Shown here: piece by piece, positions 54,465 through 64,000 of the stretch
How positions within the stretch are numbered: the stretch's first letter is position 1
How the letters are laid out: every line of letters starts with the position of its first letter
Source: Ahaetulla prasina
Lineage: Eukaryota; Chordata; Lepidosauria; Squamata; Colubridae
Assembly: GCF_028640845.1 (NCBI RefSeq)
Contig: NC_080540.1
Coordinates: 151,845,920-151,909,919, forward strand
Length of the DNA: 64,000 nucleotides
Reading direction: 5' to 3'
Notes under the pieces: generated by a model
What the model saw: only the letters and a program-made list of their open reading frames with translations
Database searches by the model: none
Told to the model about the DNA's origin: nothing
Translations under genes and position numbers: made by a program

Positions 54465-54852
54465 GGCTCTACTCAATGAACTACATTCTAATCTGGGCCT
54501 CATAACAACAGAATAATGACAAAGCCAGTGAACTCTAAAACTAGAAGTGGAAAAGATCAGGTCTGAATCTCCAATTCTTTCTGAACTTAAACCAACCCAC
54601 CAATGCTGAGTAAGAATAAAAATAGGGAGCGTTTGCAATTTGTGGCTATTATTAATAGAGGTAGTCCTTGACTTACCACAATTGAGCCCAAAATGGCTGT
54701 TGTTAAGTGAGACATTTGTTAAGTGAGTTATTACGTGAATTGCTGCAGTTACTAAAATAGTGACCTGGTTGTTAAGTGAATCTGGCTTCCCCATTGACTT
54801 TGCTTGTCAGAAGGTTTTAAAAGGTGATCATATGACCTTGGGAGCAATGGTC

Positions 54853-56060
54853 ATTTATTTTATTTTATTTTATTAATCATACTTTTATACCGCACCATCT
54901 CCCGGAAGACTCAGGGCAGTTCACAGGCGTATTAAAAGACAATATAATAAATAAGCATTAAAAACCCAATTAAAACTAAATATTATCAAAGCCAAATCAC
55001 TAAAAACGGTAAAAACCGATTAAAAAAACCCATTAAAATTTAGCTAAAACATTTTATTCTTAGGCTAGTCCAGTGCGCTGAAATAATAGAGTCTTCAGTT
55101 CACGTCTGAAGGTCCGGAGGTCGGGGAGTTGTCGTAATCTCGGAGGAAGCTCGTTCCACAGGGCTGGTGCCGCCACAGAGAAGGCCCTCCCCCTGGGGGT
55201 CGCCAACCTACATTGTTTGGTCGACGGCACCCTGAGGAGGCCCACTGTGGGAGCGCACGGGTCGTTGGGAGGCAATCGGCGGCAGAAGGCGGTCTCGAAG
55301 GTATCCCGGTCCTAAGCCATGGAGCGCTTTAAAGATGGTAACCAAAACCTTGAATTGCACCCGGAAAGCTACCGGTAGCCAGTGTAGACTGCGCAGGATG
55401 GGTGTTATATGGGAGCAACGCGGTGCTCCCTCTATCACCCGTGCGGCCGCATTCTGGACTAACTGGAGCCTCCGGGTGCTCTTCAAGGGGAGCCCCATGT
55501 AGAGAGCATTGCAATAGTCCAGGCAGGAAGTGATGAGGGCGTGAGTGACCGTGCATAAGGTGTCCCGGTCAAGGAAGGGGCGCAACTGGCGAATCAGGTA
55601 AACCTGATAAAATGCTCCCCTGGCGACGGCTGTCAAGTGATCCTCCAAGGACAGCCGATCGTCCAAGAGAACGCCTAAGTTGCGTACTCCCTCCCTGGGG
55701 GTCAGTACTTCCTCCCCCACAGTCAGCGATGGTGTAAGCTGACTGTACCGGGACGCCGGCACCCACAGCCACTCTGTCTTGGAAGGGTTGAGTCGGAGCC
55801 TGTTCCTCCCCATCTAGACCTGCACGGCCTCAAGATACCGGCCCATCACCTCAACGGCTTCATTGGGGTGGTTTGGGGTGGAAATGTACAGCTGAGTATC
55901 ATCAGCATACAGATGATAATCCACCCCGAAACCACGGATAACCTCACCCAGCGGCTTCATATAGCTGTTGAACAGGAGAGGCGAGAGAACAGACCCCTGA
56001 GGCACCCCACAAGTGAGGCGCCTTGGGGTCGACCTCTGCCCCCCTGCCAACACCAGTGCC
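54853..56060 (-). mobile_element. L2-like LINE, 5'-truncated
   Basis: It ends on the minus strand with a TTAATAAAATAAAATAAA tail and a diverged CTGCCCTGAGTCTTCCGGG stem. The truncation point is at about 56060, within RT. It belongs to the same family as the LINE at 44.3-48 kb. Confidence 0.8.
55060..56060 (-). pseudogene. L2-like ORF2, RT palm to C-terminus
   Basis: Minus-strand translation: [40 protein letters not shown], then a stop near 55814. It continues as GRNRLRLNPSKTEWLWVPAS, SLHWLPVAFRVQFKVLVTIF, and after a frame change FSVAAPALWNELPPRLRQL with LRTFRRELKT. The catalytic YADD is intact. The protein lacks endonuclease and the N-terminal half of RT. Breaks (a stop near 55815 and a frameshift near 55240) make it inactive. 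Codon and motif agreement with the 44.5-46.2 kb copy is high. Confidence 0.8.
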
Positions 56061-56129
56061 AAGTATCTGAATTTTGATCACATGATCATGGGGAGGCTGC
56101 AAAAGTTGTAACTGTGAAAAAAAATGTCA

Positions 56130-56399
56130 TGTCAAGGGCCTCTGGTGGCGCAACAGGCTAATGCAGCCTATTATTAACAGCAACTGCTTGCAATATTCCA
56201 GGTTCAAGTCCCACCAGGCCCAAGGTTGACTCAGCCTTCCATCCTTTATAAGGTAGGTAAAATGAGGACCCAGATTGTTGGGGGGCAATAAGTTGACTTT
56301 GTATATAGTATACAAATGGATGAAGACTATTGCTTGACATAGTGTAAGCCGCCCTGAGTCTTCGGAGAAGGGCGGGATATAAATGCAAAAAAAATATAT
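56130..56399 (+). mobile_element. squamate tRNA SINE, type 1, with 13-bp TSD
   Basis: The head is GGGCCTCTGGTGGCGCAACA with box B-like GGTTCAAGTCC, and the tail stem is GCCGCCCTGAGTCTTCGGAG. It is flanked by aaaaaaaatgtca (56117-56129 and 56400-56412), a typical LINE-mediated TSD. Confidence 0.88.
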
Positions 56400-56480
56400 A
56401 AAAAAAATGTCACTTTTCCAGTGCTGTTGTAACTTTGAACGGTCACTAAATGAACTGTTGTAAGACAAGGACTACCTGTA

Positions 56481-57145
56481 CTCTCTTATTTTGTTAGGCA
56501 GCTGCATGTCTTAGTGAAATAATAAATGAATGCTTCTTATTTTAAATACATTGTTGTAGAATTCTCTTATTTAATTACATGTTTTAGAATTTATTCCATT
56601 TTCTGTTCCTCTATGTCCTTTGTTCATTATAACAGAAGTTGCCCATAAAGTACAGCCTTGCTGGATCGACCAGATGTAATCTATGGATTTTCCAGATTCT
56701 GAGAAAATCATAAATAGGGGAGAAAGCCAAGAACCAATTCTCACTTTCACTGTTTTTGAGTATCTTGCATCTTTTATCTATTTAACTTTACTGAGTTATG
56801 TACTCTGCGCCGGTTGCTATCAGCCTGACTCCCTCCAAATGTGTTGGACTTCAGTAACTGCAAATGGAGTCTACCCTCTTCCACCTTTCCTGGTACCCTT
56901 CCTATACCTGGTTAACATGTAAACTGCTTGACTTTTCAAAAGTTGTCAGTGCTACCCATCTGGTTGGCTCAGGTGGCATTTGGCCATCAACACAAATTAA
57001 GATACATTGATAACCCAAGTGTGTTTGCTTTGAAATAATCTTTATTTAACTGCACTGCTTTGTTTTTGGGAAGTATGTGTGTTTGTTTGGAGGACTGCTG
57101 TATATGGGCTTAACTCACTTTTTTCTACAGCATGGGTCTTTAGGC
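56481..57145. other. unique DNA, nothing recognised
   Basis: The 79-codon opening at 56683-56922 has a hydrophobic middle but no recognisable family and is not called. Confidence 0.4.
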
Positions 57146-57147
57146 TC

Positions 57148-57372
57148 TCAGAATAACAGATTTATGGAAGGAACCTTGGAGGTCATCTAGCCCAACCCCT
57201 TACACAGGAGACCCTTTACGATTTCAGACAAATCTCAGTAGAAGCCACCCTAGCTTCCTTCTGTCTTAGAAAATAATCTCTAACAATGGATTTATGTAGA
57301 TGTTTCTGTTGTGTTTAGCCAGAAGACACATAGGAAGATTTACCCTTCTATCTTAGCTAGAATGGCCACGGG
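57148..57372 (-). mobile_element. CR1 LINE 3' end
   Basis: The minus strand has GGGGTTGGGCTAGATGACCT, CCAAGGTTCCTTCCATAAAT and CTGTTATTCTGAG, with a diverged end of the coding region upstream. Confidence 0.75.
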
Positions 57373-58640
57373 TGGGATCTACAGACTTGACTATTTTGAA
57401 ATCTTTCCTGGGGACTCTCTGTTTCATTCTATATTGCGATGGTGACATTAGATATGGAAATACTTTGCAACTCTGAAGGAGTTGGCTGGCTTATCGGCTA
57501 TCCAAGTCAATGATAATATGCTGGCATAAGAAAGATCCAGTCATTTAGTTGCACCTGACATAGTTATCTCCACTTGGAAGTAAACATGGAAAGCTATGTA
57601 AAAATAAAGTTTGAAAAGAGTATTGCTCTGGTGGATTGACAAAATTTAGATTGCAGAAAACGTATTTTCTGATTTGAATTAGTTACCTACTGCTGGTTTT
57701 TATCTTCATTTTTATAAGAAAAAAATTGTACAAGAAACTTGGAGGCTTGGAAATACCACAGGAATTGGATCCACATGTTGCAATAAACACTAAACTTTCC
57801 TTAGCCATGATTTATTAAATAAATGATTAGATTCACAGAATAACCAAAGTCTAAGCCAAATAAACCCTGCTATAGCAAAAAAGCCACGTGTATAGACCCC
57901 ATGGTGAACAAGATTTGGGTTTTGAAACAAATAGCAGAAAATACCTTTTACAGGATTTGAGTCTCTTAAAACTTATAATTATATATTCAGATATATAAAC
58001 TTACTATAATCAAAATTGTTTTTCATTTCTTCAGATTTGACATTTTAACTTTAAAATTAATTTTATTCCACCTTAGGAACCTCTACATTACAGCCCTTTG
58101 AATTATGTCCCAGTCTCATGGTTCATTATGGAAAGCAAACAAAGGAAAACAGGTTAAGTGCAAGGTCACTACATGAATATCCTTTGTGAATCAATTATCG
58201 CATTCAATTCCTCCTGCCAGGGAAACAATCAATAGGATTGGGAGATAGCATTGCTTTTCATTGGGCAATTGCTTTGGACAGAAACAAGAATAACAAAATT
58301 CACTGCAAGATCAGGATGGCACTGTATTTGATTAGATTGCCAAAACACACACACACATACACAAACCACAAAGTACTTCAAGTATGACCATTATCAATTT
58401 TTTCCCTCTCACAGCTTGGAAGCCTCTACAGCTCGTAGTTTTATTTCAAATACAAAGGTATTGTATGTTGCAGAGGTCAAGTCAGGCTTTAATCCCAGAT
58501 GTATATACCCACCTTCTCACTGATCTCAAGATTCTTTTCTCCCCTTCTATTTGATGTATTAGTCTCATTATTTTGTTCAAATGATAAGAAGAAAGGGAAA
58601 TCTATTGCTATAAGATGCTACAAACATAAGCTAAGATTGC
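57373..58640. other. unique DNA; 58.08-58.33 kb resembles a conserved non-coding element
   Basis: No transposon was recognised. The 58080-58330 stretch has balanced composition and AATCAATTA/CAATTATC-like motifs, but conservation is untested. A short (AC)n lies at 58346-58356. Confidence 0.3.
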
Positions 58641-58644
58641 TGGG

Positions 58645-59110
58645 AAATGTAGTTTCCTGCAGTGAGATTATTGTATGCACAAATACAGAAAGATTTGTCA
58701 TTACCAACAACAGAAGAATGATTGGTAAATATGATGGAATTTGCTGAGATGTCCAAATTGACTTATTTGATCAGAGAAAAGATTTATGGATTGCTGACCG
58801 GAAACCCCATGAACTCTGTGAGTAAAACTGAAGAAAATGAATTTATGATTTATAGTAATAATTAGAAAGGATTATAAAAGATTATAGAAAGAATATAGTC
58901 ATGTTATAATCTTAGAGTAACAGGTAAATTTATAATTATAACTGTAAAGATTGGAGTACTTTTTTCTTTCTTTTCTATTCTTTTTATTTTTTTTTCCTTT
59001 CTTGCACTTTTAGTTTTCTGATTTTTCTTTTTTCTTACTTTGTATTCGTTTTTATCTTCCTTTTTAAAAGTATATATACATGTATACATGTAGTTTCCTT
59101 TCTATCAATA
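58645..59110 (+). mobile_element. L1 LINE 3' end
   Basis: Translation in one frame around 58670-58790 gives LSLPTTEE, a stop, then LVNMMEFAEMSKLTYLIREK, the L1 ORF2 C-terminal pattern also seen at 39.4 kb. A T-rich UTR follows and ends in GTATATATACATGTATAC. It is strongly truncated and inactive. Confidence 0.7.
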
Positions 59111-59345
59111 GCCCTGAGGAAATTACATCTTTTTATGCACTGGTCTGCAGCAAATTCTGTACGCCACTCATCAGAATATGAAAAATAATAAGACTTTCCT
59201 ATCTCCTGTCTACCACTGATGGAGTTTTCATTTTATAAAATTAATCCTTATCATACTCACCTTATTCCTTATAAGGAATGATGGGTGGTCACATTTGATA
59301 AAGGACGGTCTGAACTACTTTTCATAGGTTAAAAAAATTAAGTGT
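59111..59345. other. unique DNA, nothing recognised
   Basis: Short spacer with no recognised feature. Confidence 0.4.
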
Positions 59346-59349
59346 GGGC

Positions 59350-59720
59350 CAGGGGTGAAATGCTCCTGGTTTGGACCGGATCAACTGATCCAGTAGCGAT
59401 GGCAGCGGGTGGTTCAGAGAACCGGTAGCAAAAATCCCTGCCCCCCGCCATGCCCAGCTGAGCTGTGCGATCATCAGAGGTTTTGTTTTTTTTTTACTTT
59501 GAAAAACATTTTTTCTTTGGCTGAAAAAATGCTTTTAAAAGTAAAAAAAAAAGCCTCTGATGATCGCATGGCTCAGCTGGGATCGTCAGAGCCTTTTAAA
59601 AGCATTTTTTTACAAAGAGGTTGTAGAAAAAATGCTTTTAAAAGTAAAAAAAAAAAGTTGGCCACGCCCACCCAGTAACGTTACCCCCCCCACCAAGCCA
59701 CGGCCACAGAACTGCATCTA
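59350..59720. mobile_element. hAT element, family B, right end degraded
   Basis: It starts CAGGGGTGAAATGCTCCTGG. The interior repeats the TTTTTTTTACTTT/AAAGTAAAAAAAA inverted segments and ATGATCGCA units of the copy at 33.1-33.8 kb, then GGCCACGCCCACCCAG. The terminal CACCxCTG is not recognisable, so the right limit is approximate. Confidence 0.55.
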
Positions 59721-60825
59721 AACTTCTTAGATACAAAATCTACAGTAAAAAGATGCATTTGTATAAGAGGAAATAAAATAAAATAAAGAATTAGCTTTTA
59801 AATAAAATAAAAGCAAGTAATAAATAATCAAATAAAAGGAAATAAAAGCATCTTGCCATTTCCATCACTTTCCTCCGTAATGGTTCTTAGGAACATATTT
59901 AGATTTTTAAATGTATCATTGCACAAAGTGCCTGACAGCTTTTCATGCATCACTCTACTGTGAATTTATAAATATTACTGTGAAAAAAGAAATTAGACCT
60001 ATTATTTTTTTCAGACTGCCACCGTTAGGCAGAGTTTTGAATCATCAAATTGACTGTAAAAATATTGGGTTGAGCAGGCTGTTATTAGGAAAATTGCCAG
60101 ACCTGTATTATTTATATTAATTGAGTTAGCCTGACCATCATACTGGGAAAAATTTGGAACTGATGACAGAGGAAATGGTGATGGTAAAACAAACGGAAGC
60201 AAGGGCCACTTTTTAATATGACCCAACCTATGTTCTCTGAAATAAGAGCACGTCTCAAGAGTTCGGTGTGGTTAAAGTTAAAATCTGCTAAACTGGGTTA
60301 TAAATCTACTGCACAACAATATTTGTTTTAAATGTTATTGAACTGTCCCAGATGATATGCTAAAATTCTGTAAAATATAATCAGTTTGGGAATAAATCCC
60401 CACTGAATCGGGGACAAGCATGCAGCTCTAAGTATCAGAGCTGGAAGAGAATAAAAGCTTAGAGATTCAGCAGTGAATTAAGAAACTGCTAGTCATCTCA
60501 CCTGTGCTGTGAACTCAATGCCCCACTTCCAGCACGTCTTATAATTCAATCTCACAACTACAACCTGTTATGTTAGTGCTGTTCTATATAAAGAAACCCT
60601 AAGTGATTAATCACACAGGTTTTAATTGAATTGCTGTGCAATTTTATTCTTGTGTACTCTGAAATAAATCCTGCTGAGTTCAATGGAACCTATTCTTAGT
60701 CACATTTATTCTACTCTGTGTATAAGACCGGACTAATCCCCTCCCCCATGATATACAATAAGCTTATCCAATCAAATCCTCTCCAGATATATTAGATTAC
60801 AATGTCCCCAGCTGCTACACCCCCT
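59721..60825. other. unique AT-rich DNA, nothing recognised
   Basis: AAATAAAATA-rich at 59760-59850. No gene or delimited repeat. Confidence 0.45.
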
Positions 60826-60829
60826 GGGG

Positions 60830-60964
60830 CAGGGGTCTCCAACCTTGACAACTTTAAGCCTGGTAGACTTCAACTCCCAGAACCCCCCAGCCAGCAAAGC
60901 TGGCTGGGGAATTCTGGGAGTTGAAGTCCTCCAGGCTTAAAGTTGCCAAGGTTGGAGACCCCTG
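60830..60964. mobile_element. hAT-type foldback, family C (best preserved)
   Basis: CAGGGGTCTCCAACCTTGAC at the left and its complement CCAAGGTTGGAGACCCCTG at the right; the arms meet at CAGCAAAGCTGG. The flanks ccctgggg and ctctgggg match at 7 of 8 bases. It is the closest to a family consensus in this window. Confidence 0.85.
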
Positions 60965-63900
60965 CTCTGGGGTGCTTAATGGAGGTTATAGTTCAATATC
61001 AGGGGATAGGGAAGACGGGTGTATGCCAAACATGGCATTATATTAAAATATTTCCTTAAAATACTCTTCATGCTGTAAAGTTCTTCCAAGCCTCACATCT
61101 GATGGTGCCACTTTAGTAGAACTAGTTTGTTAAAAAAAACACACACACACACCATATAACTGCAGATAGAAAAAACGTACTATGCCTTTCACTAGGGATT
61201 TTCTCCTGCAAATGAAATTCTTTCTGTCAAGAATCTCCTTTGTAATTTTTTTCCAATTCCCTTTTTTCCACTTGAAATCACAAGCTTATAGCCTACCCCA
61301 TAGGAAATGTTTGTGCATGTGTGTATGTTATATATATGTGCTACCAACAGAAGCAGCACTTAAAACCTGTAAACAAAAGTGATATCTTTGGAGGATCATG
61401 CTTCTATATACACAGCCTAACATTATAGGTGAGATAAAATGGAAAATAATAATAAACTACTTCAAAGAAGAATCCTTCAAAATTTGTTATGAAATAACTG
61501 TTCTACCACTGAAAGGCTACATTTACCTCCTAAATCTAATTTTTAGATGCCTTCAAGAATATTTTGCTAAGTGCAAAGATACAGATTAGAATGGGAATAG
61601 CTAAACTTAATTCTAGAATATCATGGAAATAGCATTCTTTGTTAAACTGTCTTAGATGATTAATATTAATATAACATATTACATTGGGTTAGTATCCAAT
61701 GGTAAATGTCTAGATTGTGTTGGCTGAGTGACCACAAGGATTTACAGCATGTTCTTTCTTTGGTGGAAATTAATTTAAGCTTGGAACAAAACTATAAAGC
61801 TAATTATGTTTTGTTCCACCTCTCAGTACAGACAATAACAGGCAGCTCCAACTTTTACTACAAAATGAGATAAGATGCAATTTGCTTTTATTTTCTCATA
61901 CCTTTTCCTTATTGGGGGAACATCCCCCCCCAACAATTGCAGAATTGTTTATTTGGAATCTGGATCCCATTATGGGGAGAAAGCAGAAAATCCAGGAGAC
62001 CTAGATAAGCATTTTATACACATCACACTAAGCCATCTACCTTGTGAATTCACACAACCTACTAAACTAAATCTAAGCAAATATGGCTTAGCACAAAGTG
62101 CAAATCCCACTTATTATACTTCAAAATGTTGCTAAGTATCTCCATAGTTATTTCTCCACATTAAAAACTCCCACTGGTAAAAACTGAACATCAGAGGAAA
62201 AAAGGCCTACTTTAGCCTCTATGATGTTTCCCCTGAAGTAAGTTCTTAATATAGAGATTTCTATTTAACAGAAAGCATTTGAAAAGCCATTTCCTGTTGT
62301 AATGTAATAGGAAAGAATGCAGGGTAGCTTGCCCCCCACTTCTCTCCTGAATGGCCAAGCTGTCTGTCCATAATTAACCAATCTCCTGGCTACAATAAGA
62401 GGTGGAAATAATATATTCAGTGACAAAGAATAAGACATGTCTGATTATCTTGTCGGTGAATGGAAACTGTAGAAAGGTTCCCATTGGCCTAATTATGGAA
62501 TCCTATCAATTTAAGTTCCAAAGGTATCAAATATTTTCTATGCCAGATTTGGCAACGGGAGAGCCAATGTTGATCCATGGTAGTTCTAATAAATAGAAGG
62601 TTTCATCTTATGTCTTTAACATCTTTAAGATGGGATAAGAAAGAAATCTGGAAATTACCATCAGCATGTATGAATGATGCAGAGTTTGTCAGATTGACTG
62701 GGGAAATAGGGAACAAGACTATTGTTTGAGGCTGAAAAGTAATATAATTTATATCTGGGTAGTGACTACATTTGGCTGTGTGTGTATCACTTTAAAAAGA
62801 CATATCCAAAAGAATATACATAGGTGTCGAAAGTCAAATGCTAATGAGGGACAGAATGATTGTTTTCACTTAATGAATTCCATGTGCATATTTGGATGAT
62901 TCTCTTTACTCATTATCTCAGATATTTTCAAAATCAAGCCAAATGATCTGCATTAAGAAGGCATAAATACATTTTAAGCATTTTAATTTCCTCAATCTGC
63001 CAATCTTCCTGGAAAGTATCTAATCATAGTAATAAGACAATTTAATATAAATAATTTAAAATGAACATAAATTTATTATAAATATTGTTGTAATTTTAAA
63101 ATTAACACATTTAATAATTATTAAATTGATCAATAACTCAACTCCCCACAATTCTAGGCAGTTTCTAGCATACTCCCTACAGCTGATGCAATTATACCGT
63201 AATCTATTCTTCACAGAAAATTGGGGAAATATCCTATTTGCCTGATTCTAAAAATGTCGAGTTAAATTCTTGGTAAGCCACAGAGGAACCTACAATATAG
63301 GAAGGAAGCCGATTCCTGTATCTTCAACTGAATGCTGAGTGCTTCAAGATACAGGACAAGGGTCTTTGGTAAATCCATCTGAAGAACAGGCAGCCACTCC
63401 TTCAATATCACTGAGCCTTCCACATATTCAGTATACTTCACAACTTCAGCTAGCATAGCCAATAGTGACATATGCGGTAGGGAGTAGATCAATAACATCT
63501 GGCCATTATGTTACTTTTACCACAATGGATTTTGTTTTGAATTTATTGATTTAACCTAAATTTCCATAATAAATGGAAATAATACTGGTGTCACAGTCCT
63601 AAGATATTTGGAGGAAATAGTGCTGCCAAGCCCTGGGACAGGGAGTTATTACAATCCATGTTATCCAAAAATGGTGGGTGGGCAGCTTTGATAAAAGAAA
63701 GCACTTAAAATGATTATATGTAGAAGTGTCCTACAATTAAGAGGATTCCAGAAATTAAAAGAGATTCAAGGAGGTTGCAGTTGGGGACATGTTCCAATTA
63801 CAAATTCCCCAAAGCCTCTCTTGGGCCATTGTGGGAGGAGAATCTAAACAGACCTTTGGCCTGTTCTTCCATAGTTTTCCTCATGTTTTATATGTAAGGT

Positions 63901-64000
63901 ACCCTTGCGACTGACTTTTTGTATGTAAAATGTGTTGTCTGTCCACTGCACTTCAACTTCCTGTGTTGAGTTTGCTGAATCTCAAATGATAAAACTGATT
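60965..64000. other. 3 kb of AT-rich unique DNA
   Basis: No transposon with clear ends, RNA gene or coding domain was recognised. A short (AC)n run lies at 61138-61152. Frames in this stretch are short and motif-free, including an antisense one at 63262-63498 with alternating hydrophobic residues. Confidence 0.45.

Larger units (their letters stand above)
54656..56480. mobile_element. TA-flanked MITE interrupted by L2-like LINE and SINE
   Basis: The MITE ends are AGGTAGTCCTTGACTTACC (left) and TAAGACAAGGACTACCTGTA (right), near-perfect inverted repeats. MITE sequence occupies 54656-54852, about 56061-56129 and 56413-56480. Two later retroelements sit inside it: the L2-like LINE (54853-56060) and the SINE (56130-56399). 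Confidence 0.8.

Noticed and set aside
63262..63498. Antisense 78-codon frame with hydrophobic stretches
   Set aside because: No domain, promoter or conservation evidence; similar openings are expected by chance.

Overview
The window looks like repeat-rich, non-genic (intergenic or deep intronic) DNA from a squamate reptile, most likely a snake. The evidence is the repeat repertoire: tRNA-derived squamate SINEs, L2-, CR1-, Rex1- and L1-type LINEs, Penelope-like retroelement (PLE) ends next to tetranucleotide runs, a LINE tail in (ATTCT)n/(AATAG)n, a (GATA)17 run, and many short hAT-type MITEs with 8-bp target-site duplications (TSDs). I found no host protein-coding gene, no rRNA gene, no functional tRNA gene and no CRISPR. 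Almost every long reading frame is a transposon fragment, a captured exon or microsatellite translation. All classifications are by eye.

Layout. 0-12 kb: mostly unique AT-rich DNA with hAT foldbacks and MITEs (one nested pair at 6.3-6.7 kb), LINE 3' ends, the GATA run and a PLE end. 12.3-18.6 kb: tRNA-headed SINEs, an L1-like element with a 19-bp TSD that split a PLE promoter, the PLE itself, and two tandem 1.47-kb elements in which about 420-bp inverted PLE-type arms enclose a SCAN-domain coding segment. 19.3-23.6 kb: a locally rearranged duplication of order A-B-C-B-A-B-C. 23.7-28.2 kb: LINE pile-up, with two LINE ends tail to tail and a Rex1-like element interrupted by an internally deleted L2-like element. 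29.8-33.8 kb: L2 relic, solo retroviral LTR, SINEs, mariner transposase relic. 37-40 kb: hAT MITEs, a second PLE-type foldback, an L1 3' end carrying a MITE. 42.4-49.9 kb: CR1 end, then a 4.6-kb L2-like LINE joined to a Gypsy LTR plus gag start, the whole flanked by two 911-bp direct repeats. 51-61 kb: more hAT MITEs, a triple nest (MITE hit by L2 and by SINE), L1 and CR1 ends. 61-64 kb: no recognisable element.

How parts relate. The autonomous L2-like LINE and the squamate SINE share a 3' stem-loop, suggesting the SINE uses L2 machinery. The hAT MITEs end in CAGxGG...CCxCTG and must have been moved by a hAT transposase not encoded here. The most unusual object is the SCAN-carrying PLE foldback: a host transcription-factor domain packaged between long inverted retroelement arms that carry CCAAT-box clusters and a conserved GATGA...CGAAACGTC motif. 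The 911-bp flanking repeats and the A-B-C-B-A-B-C block are the two structures most in need of exclusion as assembly artefacts.
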